Positions 1-12,100 of a stretch of 41,682 nucleotides of DNA are shown piece by piece. The stretch comes from Veillonella ratti (lineage in GTDB: Bacteria; Bacillota; Negativicutes; Veillonellales; Veillonellaceae), in the NCBI RefSeq assembly GCF_003992115.1, contig NZ_RQUX01000022.1, forward strand, positions 1 to 41,682, given 5' to 3'. How positions within the stretch are numbered: the first letter of the stretch is position 1; every line of letters starts with the position of its first letter. The translations under genes were made by a program, and so were the position numbers. Under the pieces are notes generated by a model that was not told the origin of the DNA, did not search any database, and was given only the letters and a program-made list of their open reading frames with translations.

Positions 1-146
1 TGATTAATGTGGATATAATATATAACATTTAATCATCTTTTTGGGAATTAAAACTGAATATAGAAACACGATAAGTATTGGATAATTTTTTACTTACACT
101 ACATGGGGACGATTAGGTTAGTGTTAATTGAAAGGGGAACAATCAT

Positions 147-3100
147 ATGAGTAAAAAATCCAGAGCGCTGTTAGTTGTGTCATTACTTACAAGCTCGGTG
201 CTATATCCGGGCTTAGGTGTATTGGCGGCAGATTTAACTGATGATCAGCAGGCCGTGTATGATGCGGTGATAGCAGAGTTTAATAGTCGCTTCTCTGACT
301 TGGAAAGTAGAACTGATGCGTTGGTAAGAGAAACCGCAAATATTCCGACATTTAATGAGAGTGATAGAGGGATATCTATAGGGGAAGGGGCAGTTGCAAC
401 AGAAGTATCTAATATTGCCATTGGATATAAAGCAAATGCCGGAACAGAATATTCTTCCCATATTGCCATTGGTTCCTTATCTGAAGCATTAGGTGGACAA
501 AGTATTGCTATAGGAAATGGAGCGCGAGCAAATACAGGGTTTACTATTGCTATCGGTCATAATGCGGATGTAGCCAGAGACGATGGTGAAAGTAGTGACT
601 CTATTGGTATCGGTACTAATCTAGTTAACCGCGGTATGCGTACCATTTTAATTGGTGGGGAAAATGGTAGCCAGAGTGAGCCTATTACTTCGAATTTTGC
701 TATTGGTATAGGTTATCATGCTATACCGGGAGATACGGGTGTTGCTATTGGTGAATGGTCCAGTTCCGGGCTATGGGGGAACTCCATGGGTGCCGGTGCC
801 AATGCAAAAGGCGAAAAATCATTGGCATTAGGTTTTCAGGCTCATGCCTCAGATGAAGGAGATATTTCTTTGGGGCATCAGGCCTATTCTGCGAATACAG
901 GTGCGATTTCATTAGGCCATAAGGCGTTTGCTATTGGAGAAAACACAGTGGCCATAGGGCGTCAATCTTATGCAGTTAATAAGAGCGAAATAGTTGAATC
1001 CTATTTGAGTGATGAACATATTTATCCGCAGGACGGTGTCGTATCGGTAGGGAATGCTGATTATCAATTGGGTGATGAACTTATTTCGGAACGACATCGC
1101 CGTATTACTAACATGGCCGGTGGCGTTGATGATTATGATGCGGCCAATATTAAACAGCTGAAAGCGTTGAAACGTGAGATTGATGATGTAGATAAAAAAG
1201 TTACTGCCGGTGGCAGTTCAACTAAATATGTGTCGTTTAATTCTTCTGAAGAAGGCAATAAAGCAAATGATGGTGCTACCGGTGGCAACTCTATGGCTGT
1301 CGGGCCGAATGCAAAGGCTACCGGTGATGGTTCTACTGCTGTCGGCTGGAATGCTGAAGCTACCGGTATCGGACACAGTGCGGCCTATGGGGCTAACGCG
1401 AAAGCAGTGGGACAAGGTTCGCTTGCCGTAGGTCCCGGGGCAGAGGCATATGGAAAATCAGGCCTCGCCATTGGCAATGGTGCAATAAGTAATACGGAAA
1501 CTTTGGATGAGTCCTCCATTGCTATCGGTGATAGAGTGGAAGCTAAAGGTGATGGTTCTATTGGTATGGGTATTAAGAGTATCGCATCAGGCAAACGTAG
1601 CATAGCTATGGGGATTCAAACACAGGCTACCGGTAATTATTCAATGGCCATAGGTGGTTATTCAAATGCGAGTGGTGCAGATTCAATTGCATTAGGTCAT
1701 AATGCTGTTGCTGCCACTAGCTCTTCCGTAGCAATTGGGGCTAAGAGTGTGGCAGATAGGGGTTATGATACCTACGGTTATACAGTAGATCATGCGACGT
1801 TTACAAGTGATGCTGAGTTACTTACGTATTTAGGCAAAATTGATGAATACAATGCGACTGTAGATGCTATTGCAGCGAATAAAAAAGATTATAAAGAAAA
1901 AGATGCTGCTTGGAGAGCTGATAGGAATAATGATGAATTAAGAGTAGCGGCTGAACAAGCAAATGCGAAGTTAGTTGCGAGCCAACAAGCGCTATTAAAA
2001 CTTACGGCTGCGTATAAATCGTATTTCGGTGCAGTATCGGTAGGTACGGATTTTGCTACGCGTCAAATTATAAATGTTGCGGCAGGCACAGAAGATACAG
2101 ATGCCGTTAACGTGGCACAGTTGAAAGCGCTTAATGTTAAAGTTGATGATAACTCAGTTAAATATTTTTCAGTCAAACCTACGTATTATGATGACAATAC
2201 TGAATTGGTAGAGGAAACTGTAAATGCTGATAATCAGGGCGCTACAGGCAGAAGTTCCATGGCTATTGGTGCCGGTGCAACGACGAATGCGTCTAATAGT
2301 TTAGCTATTGGTCATAAAGCGACTATTTCAGATGATAGTGCTAATGGGCAAATGGCAATTGGGTATAAGGCAACTGCTTCCGGTCAAGAATCAGTAGCAC
2401 TAGGTTCCGCTGCCAGCGCGGAGGGTGTTTCAGTAGCTATCGGTGGTTCGGCAAAGTCTACTTCATTGGGTGTTGCTGTCGGTTATAACGCTAAGAGCAA
2501 TGGCTCCGGTGGTATTTCTGTCGGTAATAATGCGGAATCTAGTTTTAGGACCGTAGCTGTTGGTGTCGGGGCACAAGGTAACAGTGAAAGTTCGGTAGCT
2601 GTAGGTAGTGAAGCGGCTACTTTTGCTAATTCTTCAGTGGCAACCGGCTCTAAGTCTGCTGTATATGGTAGTGGATCTATTGCTATTGGGACAGAAGCGG
2701 TTGTAAAAAGTACAGTAATCACGCCTGATGAATATAATGCCTTGTCGGATGATGAAAAGGCTGGGTATGTAGGTGCTGCTTTTGAAACAGACAAATTTGG
2801 TGAAAAAACTCCAACACAGTATATGAAAATTGAAAATGGCGATGCTTTCTATAATGGTATGGCTATTGGACCTAAGGCGAGTGCTACTTATGAAGGGGCA
2901 GTTGCCATCGGTCGTAATGTTACTGCAAATGGTGGTGTTGCTATTGGTCAAAATTCATCATCAACTTCAGAACATAGCGTAGCTATTGGTTTAGGTTCGG
3001 TTGCAGGAGATTCTTTGCAGGCTGATGTGGCTATTGGTAATGTAGCTAAAGCTGCCGGCTATAGTGTTGCTATCGGTAATGGAGCCAGTGCTTTTATGGA

Positions 3101-6100
3101 ACCTGATCCAGAATATGGAGAAGGCGGTTTGGCTGTTGCCATTGGTAGTGGTGCTGTTGTGTCAGGACAAGGTGGTGTAGCCGTTGGTCAAGGATCGAAG
3201 GCGGTATTCCAATCTAATGCGATGGGGTCACTCGCCAAAGCTACAGCACGTGGTGCGGTTGCTATCGGTGATACCACGGAAGCAACCGGTCAAGGCACCG
3301 TGGCAATTGGTAATAGAGCCGAGGCAGATAGTACAGGGGGCATTGCTATAGGTACTTATACTAAAGGTTTAGGTTACGGTACTATTGGTATTGGTATCTC
3401 TGCAGAAGCTACCGGTAATTGGAGTATGGCAATGGGGCAAAGTTCTGTGGCCAGTGCCAAGAAGAGTACGGCTTTAGGTAGTTATTCTACAGCATCCGGT
3501 GGAGCCTCTATGGCATTAGGTTACGACTCTGCATCTTCAGGTGGTGCTTCTACGGCATTGGGATATAAATCAGTGGCTAAAGCAAATAATGGTGTGGCTT
3601 TAGGATCTTATTCTATAGCAGATAGAGGTAGTAAAGTAGAAGGTTATAACATTGATGGGTTAACTTTTGCATCCGATGCAGAAATGGCAGCGTACTTAGG
3701 TAAGGCAGAAGCTTATCAAGCTGCAAATGCAGATTTTGAAGCAAAATTAGCTGTTTATAATAATAAAAAAGCAGCTTTAGAAGCAGATCCAAATAATGAA
3801 CAACTTAAGAACGAATTTGCAGAAGCTGAAGCGGCTACCCAAGCCAGCTTTGAGGCACGTAATGCGATTGTAGCTGCGTATCGTTCAACTTTAGGTGCTA
3901 TTTCGGTAGGTAGTGATGTTGATACTCGTCAGATTACCAATGTGGCGGCCGGCAGTGAAGATACTGATGCCGTTAACGTGGCTCAATTAAAAGCTCTTAA
4001 CACTAAAGTTGATACCAATAAGATTGAATATGTATCGATTAACTCTTCTGAAGAAGGTAATAAGCTGAATGATGGGGCAGTAGCAAAGGACACGATTGCT
4101 ATTGGACCTAATGTTAAGACAACTGTTGAAGCTGGTGTGGCTATCGGGCGCAACATTGATTCTAAGGGCGGCGTTGCTGTCGGTGAAGAAGCATATTCAA
4201 GCTCAAGGCATAGTGTAGCTATTGGTTATGGCGCTGTTGCCGGCGATGATTTGCAAGCTGATGTGGCTATAGGTGATGGGGCAAAAGCCAGGGAATATAG
4301 TGTGGCTATCGGGAATGGTGCCGATGCATTTATGGATCCTGACCCTAAAAGCAATGCTAGTGGATTAGCCGTTGCTATTGGTAGCGGTGCTAAGGTAAAA
4401 GGTCAAGGTAGTGTGGCCATAGGTAGCGGGTCTCTGGCCGAATTTTCATCGAGTGCTATGGGGATTGATGCTAAAGCAAATGGCCGTAATGCAGTTTCAA
4501 TTGGTGACAGGTCAAATGCTACAGGAGATAGCACTGTGGCCATCGGTACTGAAGCTAAAACGGATAGCGTATACGGTGTTGCCATTGGGCCTACCGCTAA
4601 AGGACTAGGGTTTGGTAGTGTTGGTATTGGCGGCGGAGCAGAAGCTACCGCTAATTGGAGCATGGCAATGGGGCAAACAGCTGTTGTCAGTGCCCAGTTA
4701 GGCACGGCTTTAGGTCATTTCAGTAATGTTTCGTCGAAAAATTCTACTGCAATCGGTTCTTATGCTCGTGTTACAGGTGGTACAGATGCCACCGCGGTAG
4801 GTTATAAAGCTCAAACAACGGCAGGTAGTTCAGTCGCCTTGGGGGCAAATTCTCTAGCTGATAGAGCCGGTGGAGTCTATGGATATACAGTTGACGGCGT
4901 TACACTTTCAACAGCTACTGAAGTTGCCGCCTATTTAGGAAAAACAGATGAATATCAAGCGGCAAATGAGGATTTCAATGCAAAATTAGCTGTATTTAAT
5001 GAGAAAAAAGCCGCTTTAGAGAATGATCCTAATAATGCACAGTTGAAAGCTGAGCTTAATGAAGCAGGTGCAGCAACGCAAGCAAGTTTTGATGCACGTA
5101 ATGCGATTGTTTCTGCATATCGTTCCGGTTCAGGTGCTGTATCTGTTGGTTCTTTAGGAAATACTCGTCAGATTATTAATGTGGCGGCAGGTAGTGAAGA
5201 TACTGATGCAGTTAACGTGGCACAACTTAAAAAGGTTAAAGAAAACGTCAATAAAGGCTGGACTTTAGGCGTTTCCAGACTGCCGGGTGCCGTGACTAAT
5301 GAGTCTGAGGCAAAAGGTGAAGCAACTACTATTACACCGGGCGGCGAAGTCGTACTTCGTGCTGAACGAGGTATAAAACTTAATCAAGATGGCAAGTTTG
5401 TCGATATCGGACTTAAATTTATTGATATGGATCTTGGCGGTAATCCAACTGATGCGGATGCTAAAGCTTCTGGCGGTGCTAGCTTAGCAGTGGGGCAACA
5501 TAGTATTGCCGATGGACATCAAAGTACAGCGATTGGCTGGTTTACACATGCCGGTGCAAACGCTTTTGCCGGTGGTACGAGTGCAGATGCTTCAGGGGAT
5601 TATTCTATAGCGATTGGTTCAAATGCGAAAGCAACGGCTACCGGTGCTGTGGCTATCGGTAGTGGTAAACGAATTGATGAAAATAATCCAGCGTCAGATT
5701 ATAGAAAAGTGGATAGCGAGTGGGGGATAGCAGTAGGTGACGAAGCTGCTGTTGATAATCAATCGAAGGCAGCAACGGCTACTGGATATCGCTCAGAAGT
5801 AAGTACTTCTGAATGGGGCAGTGCTTATGGAGCAACCTCAAAGGTAACAGGTTCAAAATTAGGAACTTCCATAGGTGCTAGTGCTAAGGTTGAATCATCC
5901 GAAAATGGTACTGCAGTAGGTGCATTTGCTAAGGTAATTGGTTCTCAAAGTGGTGTGGCTATGGGTGTTAGTTCAGGTGTTTCAAACTCCGTATATGGTA
6001 CTGCAATAGGGCCATCTGCTAAAGTCACAAATTCTCATTCCGGTATATCTATCGGTTCTATGGCTAACGTTAATGGAGCGCCTTATGGTATGGCTGTAGG

Positions 6101-9100
6101 TATTAACAGTTCCGTTACCAATCAAGGTGGCGTAGCTTTGGGCTATGGTGCTGTTGTTTCTGAACTGTCAGGGGTTGCCTTAGGTCTTGGTGCAGTAGCT
6201 AATCGAAATGCTGAATTTTATGGTTATTCGCCTGATGGTATTACTTTTACCGATGACGCCTCTATCGCGGCCTACTTAGGGAAAACGGCTGAATTTGAAC
6301 AGGCAAATCAAGATTATGTTGAAAAAGTTAGAGTTTATCAGGAAAAATTAGCGGCTTATCAGCAAAATCCGACAGATTCCGAGGCAATAAGAGCGGTTCA
6401 AGAGGCCGGCAATAACATGACTGCAAGTTTCAATAAACGGACTAGTATTATTGCAGCATATAAACCTAGTTACGGTGCCGTTTCGGTAGGTGGTTCAGGT
6501 GCAACTCGTCAGATTATAAATGTAGCAGCCGGTACCGAAGACTCTGATGCAGTTAACTTGGCTCAACTTAAAACTGTGGAAACAATTGCTAAGGCTCATA
6601 CGGAGCTCACTCTGGATGGTAAATCTGCTAAAGCCGGAGCTGATGGTGCCTTAGGCGAATACATCGGTGAAAACAACCTCACTATGGCCGTGAAAGACGT
6701 TAACGGTCAGAAGGTTTACGACCTTAAATTGAAGAATGAAGTTGTCATCGGTCAACCTGGTAAGGACGGCAAAGACGGTACACCTGGTAGCATTGGTTTA
6801 GTTGGTCCTCAAGGTCCTGCCGGTGAAGATGGGCAGCCAGGCAAAAATGCTTACGGCGAAATCTCCGTTAAGAACGGTGTCGATGGTGTCGACGGCAAGC
6901 ACGGTAAAGACGGCATTACTCGTATCGTTTATGAAGATGAAAGAGGCGAAGAACATACCGTAGCTACGCTAGAAGATGGCTTGAAGTTTGCCGGTGATAC
7001 AGAAAATGTAACTATCGCTAAGAAACTTAATGAAACATTAGATATTAAGGGCGGCATTAGTGATACAAGCTTGTTAACAGATAACAACATCGGTGTGGTA
7101 GCGAAAGCTGACGGCGGCTTAACTGTTAAATTGTCTAAGGATCTTAGCTTATCTGATGGTAGTGTAGCCTTTGCCGAAACGGCGAAAGATAAAGATGGTA
7201 ATGCTCTTGTAAAAGGTGAAGATGGTAACTGGTACACCGATTTAACCGATGCGGTTTATGATGCAGACTCGCAGACTTACACCAAGGATGGCGAAACATT
7301 ACAAGCTGCACCTAATCCTGTAATTGGTACAGTTAAGTTGAGCTCCACGGGTTTAGACAATGGCAATCAACGTATTGTTAACGTGGCAACTGGGATTGAT
7401 GGCACTGACGCAGTCAATGTTGACCAACTCGACGCAGCTATTTCTAAAGTATCTTCAGACGTTGGTGGTGCTCACACTGAACTTACTCTCGACGGTAAAT
7501 CTGCCAAAGCCGGCGCTGACGGTGCCTTAGGCGATTACATTGGTGAAAACAACCTCACCATGGCTGTTAAAGACGTTAACGGTCAGAAGGTTTACGATCT
7601 CAAATTGAAGAATGAAGTTGTTATCGGCCAACCTGGTAAGGATGGCAAAGACGGTACACCTGGTAGCATCGGCTTAGTAGGCCCACAAGGTCCTGCCGGT
7701 GAAGATGGCCAACCGGGCAAGAATGCTTATGGCGAAATCTCTGTGAAGAACGGTGTCGATGGTGTTGATGGCAAGCATGGTAAAGACGGCATTACTCGTA
7801 TCGTTTATGAAGATGAAAGAGGCGAAGAACATACCGTAGCTACGCTAGAAGATGGCTTGAAGTTTGCCGGTGATACAGAAAATGTAACTATCGCTAAGAA
7901 ACTTAATGAAACATTAGATATTAAGGGCGGCATTAGTGATACAGACTTGTTAACAGATAATAACATCGGTGTTGTAGCGAAAGCAGATGGTGGCTTAACC
8001 GTTAAATTAGCTAAGAACCTTAACTTGGCTGATGGTAGTGTACGCATTGGTGGAACTACAACTGAAGATGGCACTCTTACCGGTGGTATCTATATTGCTA
8101 GCCAGAAAGATGTTCCAACAACTAAGGATGGTAAGACCGAAGATGGTTTATTCATTACCGGCCTCACCAATACGAAGTGGAATCCTGATGCTAATGGTAT
8201 TGTAAGCGGTCGAGCTGCAACTGAAGATCAGTTGAATGCGGCTATCTCTAAAGTATCTGAAGCTGTTGGTGGTGCTCATACTGAACTTACTCTTGATGGT
8301 AAAGAGGCAACAGCCGGTGCTGATGGCGCCTTAGGCGAATACATTGGTGAAAACAATCTCACCATGGCTGTTAAAGACGTTAACGGACAGAAAGTTTACG
8401 ATCTCAAATTGAAGAATGAAGTTGTTATCGGTCAACCTGGTAAGGACGGCAAAGACGGTACACCTGGTAGCATCGGTTTAGTTGGTCCTCAAGGTCCTGC
8501 CGGTGAAGATGGGCAGCCGGGTAAAAATGCTTACGGCGAAATCTCCGTTAAGAACGGTGTCGATGGTGTCGACGGCAAGCACGGTAAAGACGGCATCACT
8601 CGTATCGTCTATGAAGATGAAAACGGAGAAGAACATACGGTAGCTACTCTGGAAGACGGCTTGAAGTTCGCCGGTGATACGGAAAATGTAACCATCGCTA
8701 AGAAGCTCAATGAAACCTTAGACATTAAAGGTGGCATCAGCGATACGAGCCTGCTGACAGACAATAACATCGGTGTTGTTGCTCAAGATAAAGGCGGCTT
8801 GACCGTGAAGCTGGCCAAGAACCTCAACCTGTCTGACGGCAGCGTAGCCTTTGCAGAAACTGCGAAAGATAAAGATGGAAACGCTCTCGTGAAAGGTGAA
8901 GACGGCAACTGGTACACGGATTTGACGGATGCCGTATATGATGCAGCTACGCAGACTTACACCAAGGACGGTGCAGCTTTTACGGCTGTCGAAAGTCCGG
9001 TCGTGGGAGCGGTGAAGTTAAGCTCGACCGGTCTCGACAACGGTAATCAGCGGATTGTTAATGTAGCAGCCGGTATTAACGGCATGGATGCGGTCAATGT

Positions 9101-12100
9101 TGACCAACTCGACGCAGCTATTTCTAAAGTATCTTCAGACGTTGGCGGTGCTCACACCGAGCTTATGCTCGACGGTAAATCCGCCAATGCCGGCGCTGAT
9201 GGCGCTTTAGGCGAATACATTGGCGAAAACAACCTGACCATGGCTGTTAAAGATGTTAACGGTCAGAAGGTTTACGACCTCAAATTGAAGAATGAAGTTG
9301 TCATCGGTCAACCTGGTAAGGACGGCAAAGATGGTACACCTGGTAGCATCGGCTTAGTAGGCCCACAAGGTCCTGCCGGTGAAGATGGCCAACCGGGCAA
9401 GAATGCTTATGGCGAAATCTCTGTGAAGAACGGTGTCGATGGTGTTGATGGCAAGCATGGTAAAGAGGGCATTACTCGTATCGTTTATGAAGATGAAAAT
9501 GGTGAAGAACACACTGTTGCCACTTTGGAAGACGGCTTGAAGTTTGCCGGTGATACAAAAGATGTAACCATTGCTAAGAAACTCAATGAAACCTTAACGG
9601 TAACAGGTGGCATCAGTGATACAGACTTGTTAACAGATAATAACATCGGTGTTGTAGCGAAAGCAGATGGTGGCTTAACCGTTAAATTAGCTAAGAACCT
9701 TAACTTGAATGACGGTAGTATTCGCATTGGTGGAACGACTGCTGAAGATGGCACTCTTACCGGTGGTATCTACATCGCTAACCAGAAAGGTGTTCCAACA
9801 ACTAAGGATGGTAAGACCGAAGATGGTTTATTCATTACCGGCCTCACCAATACGAAGTGGAATCTTGATGCTAATGGTATCGTAAGCGGTCGAGCTGCAA
9901 CTGAAGATCAGTTGAATGCAGCTATTTCTAAAGTATCCTCAGACGTTGGCGGTGCTCATACTGAACTTACCCTCGACGGTAAATCCGCCAAAGCCGGTGC
10001 TGATGGTGCCTTAGGCGATTACATCGGTGAAAACAACCTCACCATGGCTGTTAAAGACGTTAACGGTCAGAAGGTATACGACCTCAAATTGAAGAATGAA
10101 GTTGTCATCGGTCAACCTGGTAAGGACGGTAAAGACGGTACGCCTGGTAGCATTGGCTTAGTTGGTCCACAAGGCCCTGCCGGTGAAGATGGACAACCGG
10201 GTAAAAATGCATACGCCGAAATCTCTGTGAAGAACGGCGTTGACGGTGTTGATGGCAAGCATGGTAAAGACGGTATCACTCGTATCGTTTATGAAGATGA
10301 AAACGGTGAAGAACGCGTTGTTGCTACGATGGATGACGGTTTGAAGTTTGCCGGTGATACAGAAAATGTAACTATCGCTAAGAAATTGAACGAAACCTTA
10401 ACCGTAACAGGTGGTATCAGCGATGCAAGTCTACTTACAGACAACAACATTGGTGTTGTTGCTGAAGATAAAGGTGGCTTAACCGTTAAATTGGCTAAGA
10501 ATCTTAACTTGGCTGATGGTAGTGTAGCCTTTGCCGAAACGGCGAAAGATAAAGATGGTAATGCTCTTGTAAAAGGTGAAGATGGTAACTGGTACACTGA
10601 TTTAACCGATGCGGTTTATGATGCAGATTCGCAGACTTACACTAAGGATGGCGAAACATTACAAGCTGCACCTAATCCTGTAATTGGTACAGTTAAGTTG
10701 AGCTCCACGGGTTTAGACAATGGCAATCAACGTATCGTTAACGTGGCAACTGGGATTGATGGCACTGACGCAGTCAATGTTGACCAACTCGACGCAGCTA
10801 TTTCTAAAGTATCCTCAGACGTTGGCGGGGCCCATACTGAACTCACTCTCGACGGTAAATCCGCCAAAGCTGGTGCTGATGGTGCCTTAGGCGAATACAT
10901 CGGTGAAAACAACCTCACCATGGCTGTTAAAGACGTTAACGGACATAAAGTTTATGACCTCAAATTGAAGAATGAAGTTGTTATCGGCCAACCTGGCAAG
11001 GACGGTAAAGACGGTACGCCTGGTAGCATTGGCTTAGTTGGTCCACAAGGCCCTGCCGGTGAAGATGGACAACCGGGTAAAAATGCATACGCCGAAATCT
11101 CCGTGAAGAACGGCGTTGACGGTGTCGACGGCAAGCATGGCAAAGACGGTATCACTCGTATCGTTTATGAAGATGAAAGAGGCGAAGAACATACCGTAGC
11201 TACGCTGGAAGACGGCTTGAAATTTGCCGGTGATACAGAAAATGTAACTATCGCTAAGAAACTTAACGAAACCTTAGAAGTTAAAGGTGGCATTAACGAT
11301 GAAGGCTTGCTCACGGATAACAACATCGGTGTCGTAGCTAAAGCTGATGGTGGCTTAACTGTTAAATTAGCGAAGAACCTTAACTTGAATGACGGTAGTA
11401 TTCGCATTGGTGGAACGACTGCTGAAGATGGCACTCTTACCGGTGGTATCTACATCGCTAATCAGAAAGGTGTTCCAACAACTAAGGATGGTAAGACCGA
11501 AGATGGTTTATTCATTACGGGTTTAGCCAATACCGATTGGAATCCGGACGAAAATGGCATTGTTGAAAAACGGGCGGCTACTGAAAAACAACTGAAAGCA
11601 GTTGCCGATTCTTCTGCAAGATTGGATGCAGCTAACTTGTCAGAGGATAATGTAAATAACTGGAAGACTAAGTTGGGCATTACCGACACACTCCTTGGTG
11701 AAGCAGGTGCTTGGAAGTTAACCGTAAATGGTGGCAACGAACGGGCCATTAAGAAAGACTCTGTGATTAACTTCGTTAACGGCGAAAAGGTTCAGATTAC
11801 CCAAGATAATAATGACATCAAGGTAGGTCTAGACTCTAAATTCGTAGAGCAAGTTACCAATAATACGAAGAATATCACTAATTTGGATAATCGTGTAACT
11901 AAAGTTGAAGGCGATGTAACTAATGTTAAGAAAGACATTACTAAGATTAACAATGACATCACCAATATCAACAAGGATATCACAAATATTAACACTAAGA
12001 TTGAAACAATCGAGGGTAAAGCGGGCGTAGCCAATGTAGTCGGTGATACCGAAACCGGTGTTAAGGTTGAAAAAGTCGATGATAATGATGCAACAAAAGG

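Noticed and set aside
6929-11749. Long minus-strand reading frames within the adhesin stalk
   Set aside because: They recur once per stalk unit and are Ser/Pro/Leu-rich mirror images of the repeat, without ribosome-binding sites; they are shadows of the adhesin frame.
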